DNA of 64,000 nucleotides from the NCBI RefSeq assembly GCF_002115755.1, contig NZ_JFKA01000001.1:806001-870000 (forward strand), in the 5' to 3' direction. A program made the translations under genes and the position numbers. The DNA is from Thalassospira mesophila. Lineage in GTDB: Bacteria; Pseudomonadota; Alphaproteobacteria; Rhodospirillales; Thalassospiraceae. The first letter of the stretch is position 1. Each line of letters starts with the position of its first letter. A model generated the notes under the pieces. It was not told where the DNA came from and did not search any database. It saw nothing but the letters and a program-made list of their open reading frames with translations. Below are positions 46,978 through 56,177 of this stretch, piece by piece.

Positions 46978-47892
46978 ATGAGCAAACCAATAACAAATTT
47001 TGATGTAAATAGCCTGGATGCCCTGCAAGCCCTGATCTGGCAATATGAAATGGGCGCAGACGAAGCCATTGCCGACGAACCGCTGGACCGTTTTCGTGCA
47101 TCCGAAAGCCTGTCACGACAAGGCACGATGCCGCAAACGGCACCGGGCGGGCGGGGCATTTATGGCATGAAGGGCGCGAATGCGGCCCGTGCGGCTGGTG
47201 GTGCCAGTGGTGTGGCGGGCATGGGGGCAGGTGCGGCCGGGGACATGCCGCCTGCGGCCATTGGCGGGTTTGTGTTATCCGATGCACCGCAGGAAGCCCG
47301 GGTTTCGGCGCAAAAGGCTGCATCGGATGCCGCAACGCTGGACGAATTACGGGCCGCCGTTCTGGCATTTGAGGGATGTGCGCTTAAAAAATCGGCCAGC
47401 AATACCGTTTTTGGCAGTGGCAACCCGGCGGCAGAGATTTTGCTGGTGGGTGAGGCGCCCGATGCTGACGAAGACCGCAAGGGCGTGCCCTTTGCCGGGG
47501 CCGCGGGAAAGTTGCTTGATGCGATGTTGCGTTCCATCGGCCAGTCACGCGAAACGGTTTACCTGACCAACATTTTGCCGTGGCGCCCGCCGGGAAACCG
47601 CCAGCCGACGGCAGACGAGCTAATGGTATGCGAGCCGTTTGTGCGCCGCCTTATCGAACTGGTCGGTCCCCGGATTGTGGTTTGTCTGGGCGGCAGTGCG
47701 GCCAAAATTCTGATGGAGCAGGATAAAGGCATTACCCGTTTGCGCGGAACATGGCACGAAATGTCGTTTTCCGACTCGCTCCAGTCGGACGTAACCGCGA
47801 TGTTTCATCCGTCCTATCTGCTAAAAACACCCGAACAGAAAAAGATCGCCTGGCAGGATTTACGCAGCATTATCAAAAAAATGCGCAGCTAG
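46978..47892 (+). CDS. Uracil-DNA glycosylase, family-4-like
   Basis: DNA repair enzyme removing uracil. The 304-residue protein has a long Ala/Gly-rich N-terminal extension (about 1-125), then motif A VGEAPDADEDRKGVPFAGAAG, LTNILPWRPPGNRQPT and the C-terminal HPSYLL. Family-4 enzymes usually bind a 4Fe-4S cluster through four cysteines. Here only single cysteines remain at each position (FEGCALKK and LMVCEPF), and the PPGNR block has Trp where many relatives have Cys. The N-terminal part may be a disordered linker. Confidence 0.88.
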   Translation: MSKPITNFDVNSLDALQALIWQYEMGADEAIADEPLDRFRASESLSRQGTMPQTAPGGRGIYGMKGANAARAAGGASGVAGMGAGAAGDMPPAAIGGFVLSDAPQEARVSAQKAASDAATLDELRAAVLAFEGCALKKSASNTVFGSGNPAAEILLVGEAPDADEDRKGVPFAGAAGKLLDAMLRSIGQSRETVYLTNILPWRPPGNRQPTADELMVCEPFVRRLIELVGPRIVVCLGGSAAKILMEQDKGITRLRGTWHEMSFSDSLQSDVTAMFHPSYLLKTPEQKKIAWQDLRSIIKKMRS

Positions 47893-48226
47893 GCAGGCGT
47901 GCCAATGGTGCCGGTTTTGCGGGGTGGCTGGCGGGCGGGAAAACGTTTCTGGCGCGTCAATTTCGCGCGGCTCGACGTGGTTTTGCCGCGGGTTTAAGAA
48001 TTGTTTTTGGAAAATAACCAGAAAATCAGCCAGTTTTTAGCGGAGGCAGGTCTGATATGCGTTTGGGGTGCCGGGGCTGGCAACTTCCTGAATACAGGAT
48101 AAAAATGCTTCGTTAGAGAGCGTTTTGCTGGTATATATGCCCGCTTCAAGACGGGGAATCCGCTTACACAGGTTGCGACGACAAACTGCTTCGGGTTAGA
48201 AAAACCGCGTTTACACCGGGGTCTGT
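47893..48226. other. Intergenic stretch before the lytic transglycosylase
   Basis: 334 bases with no credible reading frame. The middle is moderately AT-rich (TTGTTTTTGGAAAATAACC near 48001). No clear promoter, terminator or repeat was found. Confidence 0.5.
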
Positions 48227-50092
48227 TTGGGGAAAAGACAGGTTTTGATCGAAGCACGTACATTGTTTATTTCGCGTTTAACTGCGCGGATCAGGCGCAG
48301 CGTTATCATTTTTGCCCTTGCCGCTGTTTGCGTGGCAGGCCCGAAAGTGGTTCACGCCGCACAGGAACAGGCTGCGCTAAGCAGTCCTGGCCTTGACGAG
48401 TCGACTGATTCTGACGCGGTTAAAATTCCAAGTGTCCTGTCAAACCGGGATGCGGAACTTTATCGCCAGATTTTCAAGGTGCAAAAGGATGGCCGCTGGA
48501 AAGATGCGGACAACCTGATTTCGCGCCTGTCTGACGATGTGCTGATGGGCCATGTCATGGCCCAGCGCTATTTGCACCCCACGGCGTATCGGTCGCGGTT
48601 TTCCGAACTGCGCGACTGGCTGGCAAAATATGCCGATCTTCCCGAAGCAGACCGTATTTATGATCTGGCGATGTCGCGTCGCGGGGCGGCCGCAAAGCCC
48701 AAGCGCCCGGTTGGATCGTATCTGAAAGGTGCCGGATATGATTACGAAGATATCCGCCCCTATTATCATAAATCGACCAAAAAACTGTCCGCTGCCCAGC
48801 GCAGCCGGGTTTCGGTTTTAAAGCGCCGCATTCATTCGCGTATCCGGTCGGGCTGGCCGACAGGCTCGCTCGAAGTTCTTGAGAGCAGCGAAGCACAGCA
48901 CCTGTTTGATGCCTATGAGCAGGATCAGGCGCGCGCCTCGATTGCGGCGGGGTATTATTATTTTGGCAAGCCGGATCTGGCGCTGAAACATGCGGCGAAA
49001 GCGGCAAAACGGTCGGGTAAATATTTGCCCGAAGCCCTGTGGGTGGCCGGTTTGACCGCGTGGCGGCTTAACAAATTTGACGAAGCCCACCAGCAGTTCG
49101 ACGATGTTTCGACCAACCAGTATGCCTCAAGCTGGACCCGCTCTGCCGGGGCATTTTGGGCCGCACGGATTGATTTGTCTGAAGGCAAGTTTGACCGTGC
49201 CGACAAACTTTTGAACCGGGCTGCCAAATATCCGCGCTCGTTTTACGGGTTGCTGGCGCTGCGTGCCCTTGGCCGGAACGATGTTTTTGACTGGGACAGT
49301 CTGAGCCTGACCCAGGATCGTGCCAACAAGTTACGGCTTGATCCGCATGGTCGCCGGGCATTGGCGCTGTTGCAAATTGGCAAGCGCCACGATGCCGAAC
49401 GCGAAATGCGCAAGGCCGCCATTTCCAAAGACCCCAGCCTGCGGCGGGCGATTTTATCGCTGGCCGATACCGAATCGTTTGCCGCCATGACCATGCGGCT
49501 GGGCAATTACATTGCCCAAAAATCGGGTGAAGTGATTGTAAACGCCCTGTATCCGGTGCCGTCATGGGTGCCCGAAGGCGGTTATAATGTGGACCGCGCC
49601 CTGATTTATGCGTTGATGCGCCAGGAATCGGGCTTTAACGCCGAGGCACGCAGCCATGTGGGTGCCCGTGGTTTGATGCAGTTAATGCCCGCCACGGCCA
49701 GCTATATTGGCAACACCCGCTATCGCGGGGCCAAGCGCGAAGAGCTGTACGAACCTGAGGTCAATATTGGTCTGGGCCAAAAATATGTTGGTCATTTGCT
49801 CGATCAAAACGGGGTTGATAACGGCTTTTTGCAGCTGATGGCGGCGTATAACGGTGGCATTGGCAATTTGGGCCGCTGGCAAAAAGCGCTGAAAGACAAC
49901 GAAGATCCGTTATATTTCATTGAAAGCATCCCCTCGCGCGAAACCCGCCTGTTTATCGAACGGGTGATGGCGAATTTGTGGATGTACCGGTCACGCCTTG
50001 GGCAGGACCGCCCGTCGCTGGACCGGCTGGCCGCAGGGAAATGGCCAGTTTACCAGTCGCAGGATGCCGACGGATTGGCAGCGGTACGCTAA
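48227..50092 (+). CDS. Soluble lytic murein transglycosylase (Slt type)
   Basis: Periplasmic enzyme cleaving peptidoglycan glycan strands with 1,6-anhydro product. About 620 residues: a signal-like segment (RRSVIIFALAAVCVAGPKVVHA), a long alpha-helical superhelix, then the SLT domain with catalytic Glu467 in ALMRQESGFNAEARSHVGARGLMQ and AYNGG near the end. No ATG is present near the start; TTG at 48227 or TTG at 48245 are the options, so the N-terminus is uncertain by a few residues. A terminator follows. Confidence 0.9.
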   Translation: MGKRQVLIEARTLFISRLTARIRRSVIIFALAAVCVAGPKVVHAAQEQAALSSPGLDESTDSDAVKIPSVLSNRDAELYRQIFKVQKDGRWKDADNLISRLSDDVLMGHVMAQRYLHPTAYRSRFSELRDWLAKYADLPEADRIYDLAMSRRGAAAKPKRPVGSYLKGAGYDYEDIRPYYHKSTKKLSAAQRSRVSVLKRRIHSRIRSGWPTGSLEVLESSEAQHLFDAYEQDQARASIAAGYYYFGKPDLALKHAAKAAKRSGKYLPEALWVAGLTAWRLNKFDEAHQQFDDVSTNQYASSWTRSAGAFWAARIDLSEGKFDRADKLLNRAAKYPRSFYGLLALRALGRNDVFDWDSLSLTQDRANKLRLDPHGRRALALLQIGKRHDAEREMRKAAISKDPSLRRAILSLADTESFAAMTMRLGNYIAQKSGEVIVNALYPVPSWVPEGGYNVDRALIYALMRQESGFNAEARSHVGARGLMQLMPATASYIGNTRYRGAKREELYEPEVNIGLGQKYVGHLLDQNGVDNGFLQLMAAYNGGIGNLGRWQKALKDNEDPLYFIESIPSRETRLFIERVMANLWMYRSRLGQDRPSLDRLAAGKWPVYQSQDADGLAAVR

Positions 50093-50099
50093 GTCTGAT

Positions 50100-50127
50100 A
50101 ACCAACGGGTGTAACGGGTTGGTTTTT
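50100..50127 (+). terminator. Terminator of the lytic transglycosylase gene
   Basis: AACCAAC and GTTGGTT form a 7-bp stem around an 11-nt loop that can pair further, followed by a T-run (TTTTT ending at 50127). It starts 8 bases after the stop codon. Confidence 0.8.
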
Positions 50128-50350
50128 ACAGCAAGGCATATGGCATAGCTGTTTTGGTCGCGCCCGAATGATATATCCCTTAAAACCGTCACTGGCGATA
50201 AATTGGCCTTTGGCGGTTTTAATGTTTCAGGCCCAATATCAGGTTTTGAAAAGTTGTTCTGATCGGAACTTGGCCTGTTTATAATGCCCCGTATGGGGCC
50301 AATAAACCGGACAAGCCGGGTGAAACAGTAACGGGTGTCAGGTCCGACAA

Positions 50351-50821
50351 GTGAAAAAACCGAAACCTTCGCAGCCAAAGCCGCGATTATCGCAGCAGCC
50401 ATCCTCGTCGGGGACGATACTGGACCGTATCGTTATGCCCGCCATGAGCGGTGAGGAAGCGTTGCGTCGGTTTGGTGGGACGTTGCCCCAGGATAAAAGG
50501 CCGCAGCGAGAACCGTCGCAAGGGAAGGCATCCCTGATGGCTTCTGGGAACAGTGCTGCCGAAGACGGGGGCCGAACCAGCGCCCGTGCGCATGACGCAG
50601 ATGGACAAGATGCCGACGAAGGGCCGTCGGTGCGTCACAGCAGCGCGGATGCGGCGTCACAGTCCTCCTCAACCCTGTCGCGCTATGATCGCGAGGATTT
50701 GGCCGCATTGGCCGAATTGCCGTTCGTGATACGGGCTGTGTCTGTGGTGGGAACACTTGCCCTGATCGTCGGGATTATTTTGCTGTCGCTGTTTATTGTG
50801 AACTGGCTTAACGCCCCGTAA
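50351..50821 (+). CDS. Hypothetical C-terminally anchored membrane protein
   Basis: A 156-residue protein with a Ser/Pro/Gln/Asp-rich, probably disordered region (1-115) and a single C-terminal membrane helix (AVSVVGTLALIVGIILLSLFIVNWL). The start is GTG at 50351. The preceding 258 bases hold the transglycosylase terminator and nothing else recognised. No family was identified. Confidence 0.65.
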   Translation: MKKPKPSQPKPRLSQQPSSSGTILDRIVMPAMSGEEALRRFGGTLPQDKRPQREPSQGKASLMASGNSAAEDGGRTSARAHDADGQDADEGPSVRHSSADAASQSSSTLSRYDREDLAALAELPFVIRAVSVVGTLALIVGIILLSLFIVNWLNAP

Positions 50822-51019
50822 CATCGGGATGCAGTGCCATTGTGCCCGGCCAGACTGATATCTGACTAATACTCACAGATGCATCGGCTTTGCTGTCGCC
50901 CAAAAGGGTGTTCGGCGGCATGGCTTTGTTATGTAAGGATGCTGGAAGTACGTTGTTTCATCTGTCGTCATATCACAAGGCTTGATATCTCGTGCTGCGT
51001 GCGTCGCGGGTATCACGGG

Positions 51020-52099
51020 TTAATTGCTGCGATTGGTGGCGCTGTTTTTGTTGTTTTCGCTGGCTTCAAGCTGTGCTTCGAGCGAGGCAATTTCGGCGGC
51101 TGTCGAGGCGCTGAGCGGGGCGTCGGCAGGAAGGTCGTGGATCAGGTCGCGCAGGACATGCAGTGATTGCATCAGGTGGCCCTGCTGTTCGAGCATGATG
51201 CCGTAATAATAACGGCTCAGCCGGTGATTGGGCATTTGGCCCAACGCGTGCAGGACCAGGTTGCGCGATATTTCGTCGATCTGCCCCCCCTGGGCGGTGA
51301 TGCGGGTATCGGCATATTCAATTGCCAGCAACGGGTTTTGCCCCGACAGGGCATAGGCCCGGCGATAGGCGGCAACGGCGCGTTCAATATCACCCAGTCG
51401 TAACGAGCCACGCGCCAGCACCAGCCAGCCTTGTAAATTGCGCGGATTGGATTCCAGCGAAATGACGATTTGCCCCAAAAGACGGCGGATCTGTTTGTCG
51501 GTTTGGGCATCGGGGTCGTCGGGGTCGGCCGCTGCCGCGGCGGCAGCGGCAATATTGCGTTCGCTGGTGCGCTCGGCATAGGGGCGGGCGGGCATGTCGG
51601 GGTGGCCCTGCCATATATAAATGCCAAAGGCCGCAATGACAGGAACAGCAGCAAACACACTTGCGAAGATCAGGTTTTTTGTGTTTTTGGTGGTCGCGCC
51701 GGTTTTGGGCAGATTGACATCGGTGCGGGCATCGGCAGCAGCGCCCGCATTGGCACTGACAATTGCGTCTTGCCCGCCAATGATTAACGATTGCGCGCCC
51801 GCAACCGCACGCGGGTTTAAGGTTGCGTCGTTGCGGGCCTGGGCCGTGCGGTATTCGATATAGCCAAAATCGTCATCAAGGTCGTCGTCGTCATCGTCAT
51901 CATCGTCATCATCAACCACGTCGCCAATCTGGTATTTGGGTTTGGCGGTGGCGGTTGTTTGCGTAGGTGCGGCGGCGGGAGGCAGGTCGGTTTGGGGCAT
52001 GGTCTGCCCGGCATCACCGGTTTTGCCATGCCAAAAGGCCGTGAAAAACACGGTTGCGAATGACAGTAAGGATAGCCCCGCAATACCCCACCAGATCAT
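51020..52099 (-). CDS. ccmI: Cytochrome c biogenesis protein CcmI (CycH)
   Basis: Apocytochrome c chaperone of System I. 359 residues: an N-terminal membrane helix, a cytoplasmic segment with a run of eleven Asp then DLDDD (about residues 62-77), a second helix (about 141-160), and a periplasmic TPR-like C-terminal domain (NLQGWLVLARGSLRLGDIER). The Asp run and the second long low-complexity stretch are unusual. Last gene of the ccm operon; 90 bases separate it from ccmH. Confidence 0.88.
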   Translation of the reverse strand: MIWWGIAGLSLLSFATVFFTAFWHGKTGDAGQTMPQTDLPPAAAPTQTTATAKPKYQIGDVVDDDDDDDDDDDLDDDFGYIEYRTAQARNDATLNPRAVAGAQSLIIGGQDAIVSANAGAAADARTDVNLPKTGATTKNTKNLIFASVFAAVPVIAAFGIYIWQGHPDMPARPYAERTSERNIAAAAAAAADPDDPDAQTDKQIRRLLGQIVISLESNPRNLQGWLVLARGSLRLGDIERAVAAYRRAYALSGQNPLLAIEYADTRITAQGGQIDEISRNLVLHALGQMPNHRLSRYYYGIMLEQQGHLMQSLHVLRDLIHDLPADAPLSASTAAEIASLEAQLEASENNKNSATNRSN

Positions 52100-52189
52100 G
52101 GTGTATCCCGCAAGAAGCTGGCTGCGGGTGTCGCTATCGCTGTGGCGCGGGTAAGGGTAATGCTGCCGTTCATAGCGGTCATCAGTGGC

Positions 52190-52693
52190 TTAATCCCCCG
52201 AAGGACTTAGAATTTCGTCAAGGCGTTTGCGTTCCTGATCGGTCAGGTTTGCCGGTGCGATGCGGCCATCGCGTTTTTTGCGGCGATAGAACCCAACCAC
52301 GGCCAAGGCTGCCAGAATAAGCAAGATAAACGGGCTGGCCCACAGGATATAGGTATCGGGTTTTAGCGGCGGGTTCAGTAACACATAATCGCCATAGCGC
52401 GCGACAATGTAATCGATGGCTTGCTGGTTGCTATCGCCCGCCAGCAAACGTTCGCGGACCAGAACGCGCAAATCATGGGCCAGATCGGCATCGGAATCAT
52501 CGATCGACTGGTTCTGGCACACCAGACAGCGCAGTTCCTGGCTTATTTCGCGGGCACGGCCTTCCAGCACCGGGTCCGACAGCATTTCATCGGGGTTCAC
52601 CGCAAAAGCCGGGCGGGCATAAAAAGTCAGGGTCAGCACAACAGCCAGCATTGCCAGCCAGATCGGCCTGTTTGGGCGAAAGAAGCGCATCAT
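52190..52693 (-). CDS. ccmH: Cytochrome c maturation protein CcmH
   Basis: Thiol-disulfide protein that keeps the apocytochrome heme-binding cysteines reduced. 167 residues with a signal helix, the LRCLVCQNQS active site and a C-terminal membrane helix. Its ATG at 52693 overlaps the ccmG stop (ATGA); a second ATG follows immediately. Confidence 0.95.
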   Translation of the reverse strand: MMRFFRPNRPIWLAMLAVVLTLTFYARPAFAVNPDEMLSDPVLEGRAREISQELRCLVCQNQSIDDSDADLAHDLRVLVRERLLAGDSNQQAIDYIVARYGDYVLLNPPLKPDTYILWASPFILLILAALAVVGFYRRKKRDGRIAPANLTDQERKRLDEILSPSGD

Positions 52694-53229
52694 CCTTTTT
52701 TCAACTCCCTGATTTTCGGCAAAAGCACGTTTTCCAGTGTTTCGGCATCAATCGGCCCCACCTGTTTATAGGCAATTTTGCCATCCCCATCGATGATGAA
52801 GGTTTCCGGCACGCCGTATACCCCGAAATCAATACCGGTTCGTCCGGAAATATCCATACCTACCGCAGTATAGGGATCGCCCAGTTCATCTAGCCAGTTT
52901 ACCCCGTCCTGCGGGTCTTTTTCCTTGTAGTTCAGGCCATAGACCGGAACGCCCGCTTCGGCGGCAAGGCGTTTGATCATCGGGTGTTCGGCACGGCACG
53001 GCACGCACCAGGAGGCAAAGACATTAACCACCGAAACATGGCCCTGCGTCAGATCGGCGCGCGAAATGCCCTTGTCGCGGCCCGGAAGCGGCGGCAGCGA
53101 AAATTCGGGCGCGGGTTTGCCTATCAGGGCCGATGGAATAACGGATTGATCCTTGCCGATATTGGTCAGAAATATCCCGGCCAATGCTGCAAAAAGGACT
53201 AGCGGTATGACAGCGATCCAGAACCTCAT
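52690..53229 (-). CDS. ccmG: Thiol:disulfide interchange protein CcmG/DsbE
   Basis: Membrane-anchored periplasmic thioredoxin-like protein (179 residues) with active site WCVPC and the CcmG-specific GVYGVPETFIID. It reduces CcmH/apocytochrome and is itself reduced by a DsbD/CcdA-type protein (a candidate is at 10-12 kb). It overlaps both ccmF and ccmH by four bases. Confidence 0.95.
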   Translation of the reverse strand: MRFWIAVIPLVLFAALAGIFLTNIGKDQSVIPSALIGKPAPEFSLPPLPGRDKGISRADLTQGHVSVVNVFASWCVPCRAEHPMIKRLAAEAGVPVYGLNYKEKDPQDGVNWLDELGDPYTAVGMDISGRTGIDFGVYGVPETFIIDGDGKIAYKQVGPIDAETLENVLLPKIRELKKG

Positions 53230-55328
53230 GGGGCGGATACTCCGTTCTTCTTGAAAAGCAGGATCATGCGGGTCAGCATGTTAATGACCCCGCCTAGTAA
53301 GATAAGCAGCATGCCCGCCCAAACCCATGGCATCATGGGTAAAAAGCGCACATCAACGATGCGGCCACTATCTTCGGCGCGATCCCCGATCGACACATGC
53401 AAATCGCCATCGCGGCCATGCCAGATCGCCGATTCCTTGGTTTCAACACCGCGGATCGGGTAATAGCGAACTTCAGGGTAAAGTTCGCTGACCGGCTGCG
53501 CATTGCGATAGATGATGAATTTGGCTTTGCGGGTGGCAAAGTTTTCGCCCGGCAATAAGGAAACCCCCTCATATTGCAAATTATAGGGCCCGATTTCGAT
53601 GCTTTGCCCGGTGCGGGCGGACAAAACCGCCTGTTCTTCCCACAGGCTGCTGGCCGAACCACCGGCAATCAGCAACGCCATGCCAATATGGGCCAGCGAC
53701 ATGCCGATATAGCGCGGGCCCAGCATTTTGATGTTGCGGTATTTGCTTTCACCGTGGTCGCGGTGGCGCCACAGTTTTTCCCACAGATCGCCAAGGGCTG
53801 CCGTTACCACCCATGCCGCCAGACCAATGCCGAGCAACGGCAAGGGCGGCGCATCGATATGGCGCATCCAGACAAACAGGGTCACAATAACCGACAGGAT
53901 CAGGGCCAGTTTCATGCGCCGTCCCACCGATGCCGCGCCGTCTACCCGCCAGCGCAGTGTGGGCGACAGGCCCATTAACAGCAACATGGCAAGGGTAACG
54001 GGCATCAGGGCCTGAACAAAAAATGGCGGGCCAACCGTAATGATGGTGCCGCCCAGCCAGCGCAAAAACAGCGGATAAACCGTGCCGATCATGACAATGG
54101 CCGCCGCAACCGCAAGTAGCACGCTGTTGATAAACATGCCGCTTTCGCGCGAGACCAGGGTGAAATCGGCATTTTCGCGCAAATGCCCGGCAGCGCGTGA
54201 AAACAGGTAATAGGCCCCGGCAAAAAGAAAACAAAAGCCGATCAGCAAAACCGCATTATCGCCACTGGCGCGCAAGGATTCGGGAAGCGGCCCCAAAAGG
54301 TCGGAGCGGGCCAGAAAGGTGCCAAACCAGCCTGCGCCGAATGTCGAAAGGGCCAAAAGGGCGGTCCAGGGTTTAAGGGCTTCGGTTTTTTCTAGAACCG
54401 CCAGGCAATGCAAAAACGCCGTTGCCAGCAACCATGGCAGCAACACGGCATTTTCAGAGGCATCCCAGTACCACCAGTTGCCCCAGCTTTGCTCGGCATA
54501 GGCGCGATAAGCGCTGATCATCATGGCGGCACCCAGCAACGTCCATGACAATAACGCCCACGGGCGCAGCATTTCGGCCCAGGCGCGGTTCAGGCGGGCA
54601 CGCGGCAGGGCGGCAACGGTGGCGGCAAAAATGATCGAAAGCCCGGCCAACCCGGCATGCAGGATGGGCGAATAGAAAATGTCGAGGATATCTTGGGATT
54701 GCGGATCAAACCCCTGGCCATCAAGCGGCGGGTCACCAATGCGGGCAAACGGGTCGCCGTCGATCAGGACACTGGCGGCCAAAAGCGCAATGATCAGGCC
54801 CATCACGCCGACAATGGCGTGGGCATTTTCCGATTTTTTAAAAATCGCGTTTTGCAGCAAAACCAAAATGGTCGCCAGCGATGTCAGCGTGATCCACAGC
54901 AGGGTCGCGCCGCGATCGGGGCTGATGGAGGCCGCAATACGGTAAAAAACCGGCGTTGACGAATGGCTGTAATGGGTGACCAGCGGCAGGGTAAAATCGC
55001 TGATGACGAAGCTGTAAATCAGGCTTCCTTGCGCGCCAATTGCCAACAGGCAAATCAGCAAGGGCAACGGCCAGATCGGGCCGGTTGGGGCCGGTGCGAT
55101 ATTGTCCGACGAAAAAGGCCGAAAAGCCGCCTGTGAAAAGCTGCGCCACCAGCCGGTTTTGTCGGCCGTTATCGTGCCTGCAGTGCCCGCCATTTGCAAC
55201 GACGGGCTGCTTGTCGCCGATAAAGACGGACGGCGAAACAGCACCCCAAGCGGCGAAAAGATAACAGCCTGGCAGCAGCCCAGCATCAACAAAAGAATAA
55301 GGGCGAAATGTCCGGTTTCTGCGATCAT
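53226..55328 (-). CDS. ccmF: Heme lyase subunit CcmF
   Basis: Large membrane subunit of the cytochrome c heme lyase, 700 residues and about 15 helices. The tryptophan-rich periplasmic signature is WGNWWYWDASENAVLLPWLL, slightly diverged from the usual WGGxWxWDPVENA. Between the first and second helices it has an extra hydrophilic stretch (about residues 30-80, FRRPSLSATSSPSLQMAG and following) that makes it longer than typical. It starts 147 bases after ccmE and overlaps ccmG by four bases. Confidence 0.95.
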   Translation of the reverse strand: MIAETGHFALILLLMLGCCQAVIFSPLGVLFRRPSLSATSSPSLQMAGTAGTITADKTGWWRSFSQAAFRPFSSDNIAPAPTGPIWPLPLLICLLAIGAQGSLIYSFVISDFTLPLVTHYSHSSTPVFYRIAASISPDRGATLLWITLTSLATILVLLQNAIFKKSENAHAIVGVMGLIIALLAASVLIDGDPFARIGDPPLDGQGFDPQSQDILDIFYSPILHAGLAGLSIIFAATVAALPRARLNRAWAEMLRPWALLSWTLLGAAMMISAYRAYAEQSWGNWWYWDASENAVLLPWLLATAFLHCLAVLEKTEALKPWTALLALSTFGAGWFGTFLARSDLLGPLPESLRASGDNAVLLIGFCFLFAGAYYLFSRAAGHLRENADFTLVSRESGMFINSVLLAVAAAIVMIGTVYPLFLRWLGGTIITVGPPFFVQALMPVTLAMLLLMGLSPTLRWRVDGAASVGRRMKLALILSVIVTLFVWMRHIDAPPLPLLGIGLAAWVVTAALGDLWEKLWRHRDHGESKYRNIKMLGPRYIGMSLAHIGMALLIAGGSASSLWEEQAVLSARTGQSIEIGPYNLQYEGVSLLPGENFATRKAKFIIYRNAQPVSELYPEVRYYPIRGVETKESAIWHGRDGDLHVSIGDRAEDSGRIVDVRFLPMMPWVWAGMLLILLGGVINMLTRMILLFKKNGVSAP

Positions 55329-55435
55329 GCCGTGTGGTGCTTTATCCTGTCATGCGGAAAACAGGGTTCCCCCTGCCATCTTGCGATGGTCGGTGATGCT
55401 ATACGAAAGTGCGCCAAACTGAAATCGTCCCAACA

Positions 55436-55494
55436 AGAAATATCCCTGATATTTCTGATGGTTCAAAAATATGGCTTAATTACGCATATTTTTG
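55436..55494 (-). other. Two strong hairpins in the ccmE-ccmF junction
   Basis: CAAAAATATG/CATATTTTTG (55464-55494, perfect 10 bp, the loop holding the ccmE stop codon) and AGAAATATC-CCT-GATATTTCT (55436-55456, perfect 9 bp). Both lie in the only long AT-rich gap of the 5' part of the operon. They may act as a processing or attenuation point. Confidence 0.6.
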
Positions 55495-55964
55495 GCATTT
55501 TTCTTTTCGATTTCTTCCCAATGGCCACTTTTTTTCAAGGCATCCGCCACTTCGCGGGGCATGTAATTTTCATCGTGTTTGGCCAGAACTTCCTGGGCAA
55601 CGAACTGGCCTTTGGGGTTCATATGGCCTTCGGCAACCACACCCTGGCCTTCGCGAAACAGGTCGGGCAGGATGCCGGTATAGGAAACCTGCACATCATG
55701 CTGCAGGTCGGTGACGGTAAAGGTGACCGTGCTGCCATTATCAAGTTTTTGCAACGATCCTTCCTCGACCAGCCCGCCAATGCGCAGGCGGCGGCCCGTG
55801 TCCATGGGTGATTGTTCGGCAAGTTCGGTCGGGCTAAAGAAAAACACAACGGAATCGCGAAACGCCGTCAGGCCAAGGGCGGCGGCACCGGCAGCCGCCA
55901 GCAGGGCCGCGCCGATCAGATACAGGCGTTGACGTTTGCGCGATTTGGCACGGGACAGGGACAC
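55476..55964 (-). CDS. ccmE: Cytochrome c-type heme chaperone CcmE
   Basis: Binds heme covalently in the periplasm before transfer to CcmF. 162 residues with an N-terminal membrane helix and an OB-fold domain; the heme-binding His130 and Tyr134 are in LAKHDENYMP. The start is GTG at 55964 behind GGAGG. It lies 15 bases after ccmD. Confidence 0.95.
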   Translation of the reverse strand: MSLSRAKSRKRQRLYLIGAALLAAAGAAALGLTAFRDSVVFFFSPTELAEQSPMDTGRRLRIGGLVEEGSLQKLDNGSTVTFTVTDLQHDVQVSYTGILPDLFREGQGVVAEGHMNPKGQFVAQEVLAKHDENYMPREVADALKKSGHWEEIEKKNAKNMRN

Positions 55965-55979
55965 GTGGATGACCTCCGC

Positions 55980-56177
55980 TTAAGGCTGGCGGACGGGCGC
56001 TTTTTTGCGCCGGGGCCGTCGGGATTTTAACAGGGTTTCAAGATGGGCAAGGTCGCGGCGGCTTTTTGTCAATCCGCGCAGGCTGACCATCAGTAAAACC
56101 AGCAAGGCAATGGTGGCAAGGCCGTAGCTGGACCAGACATAACCGGCATAGCCGCCCATTTCAAAAAAATCGGTCAT
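55980..56177 (-). CDS. ccmD: Heme exporter protein CcmD
   Basis: A 65-residue single-helix protein (MGGYAGYVWSSYGLATIALL) with a basic tail, which releases holo-CcmE from the CcmABC complex. It overlaps ccmC by four bases. Position and the GGYAGYVW motif identify it. Confidence 0.9.
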   Translation of the reverse strand: MTDFFEMGGYAGYVWSSYGLATIALLVLLMVSLRGLTKSRRDLAHLETLLKSRRPRRKKAPVRQP

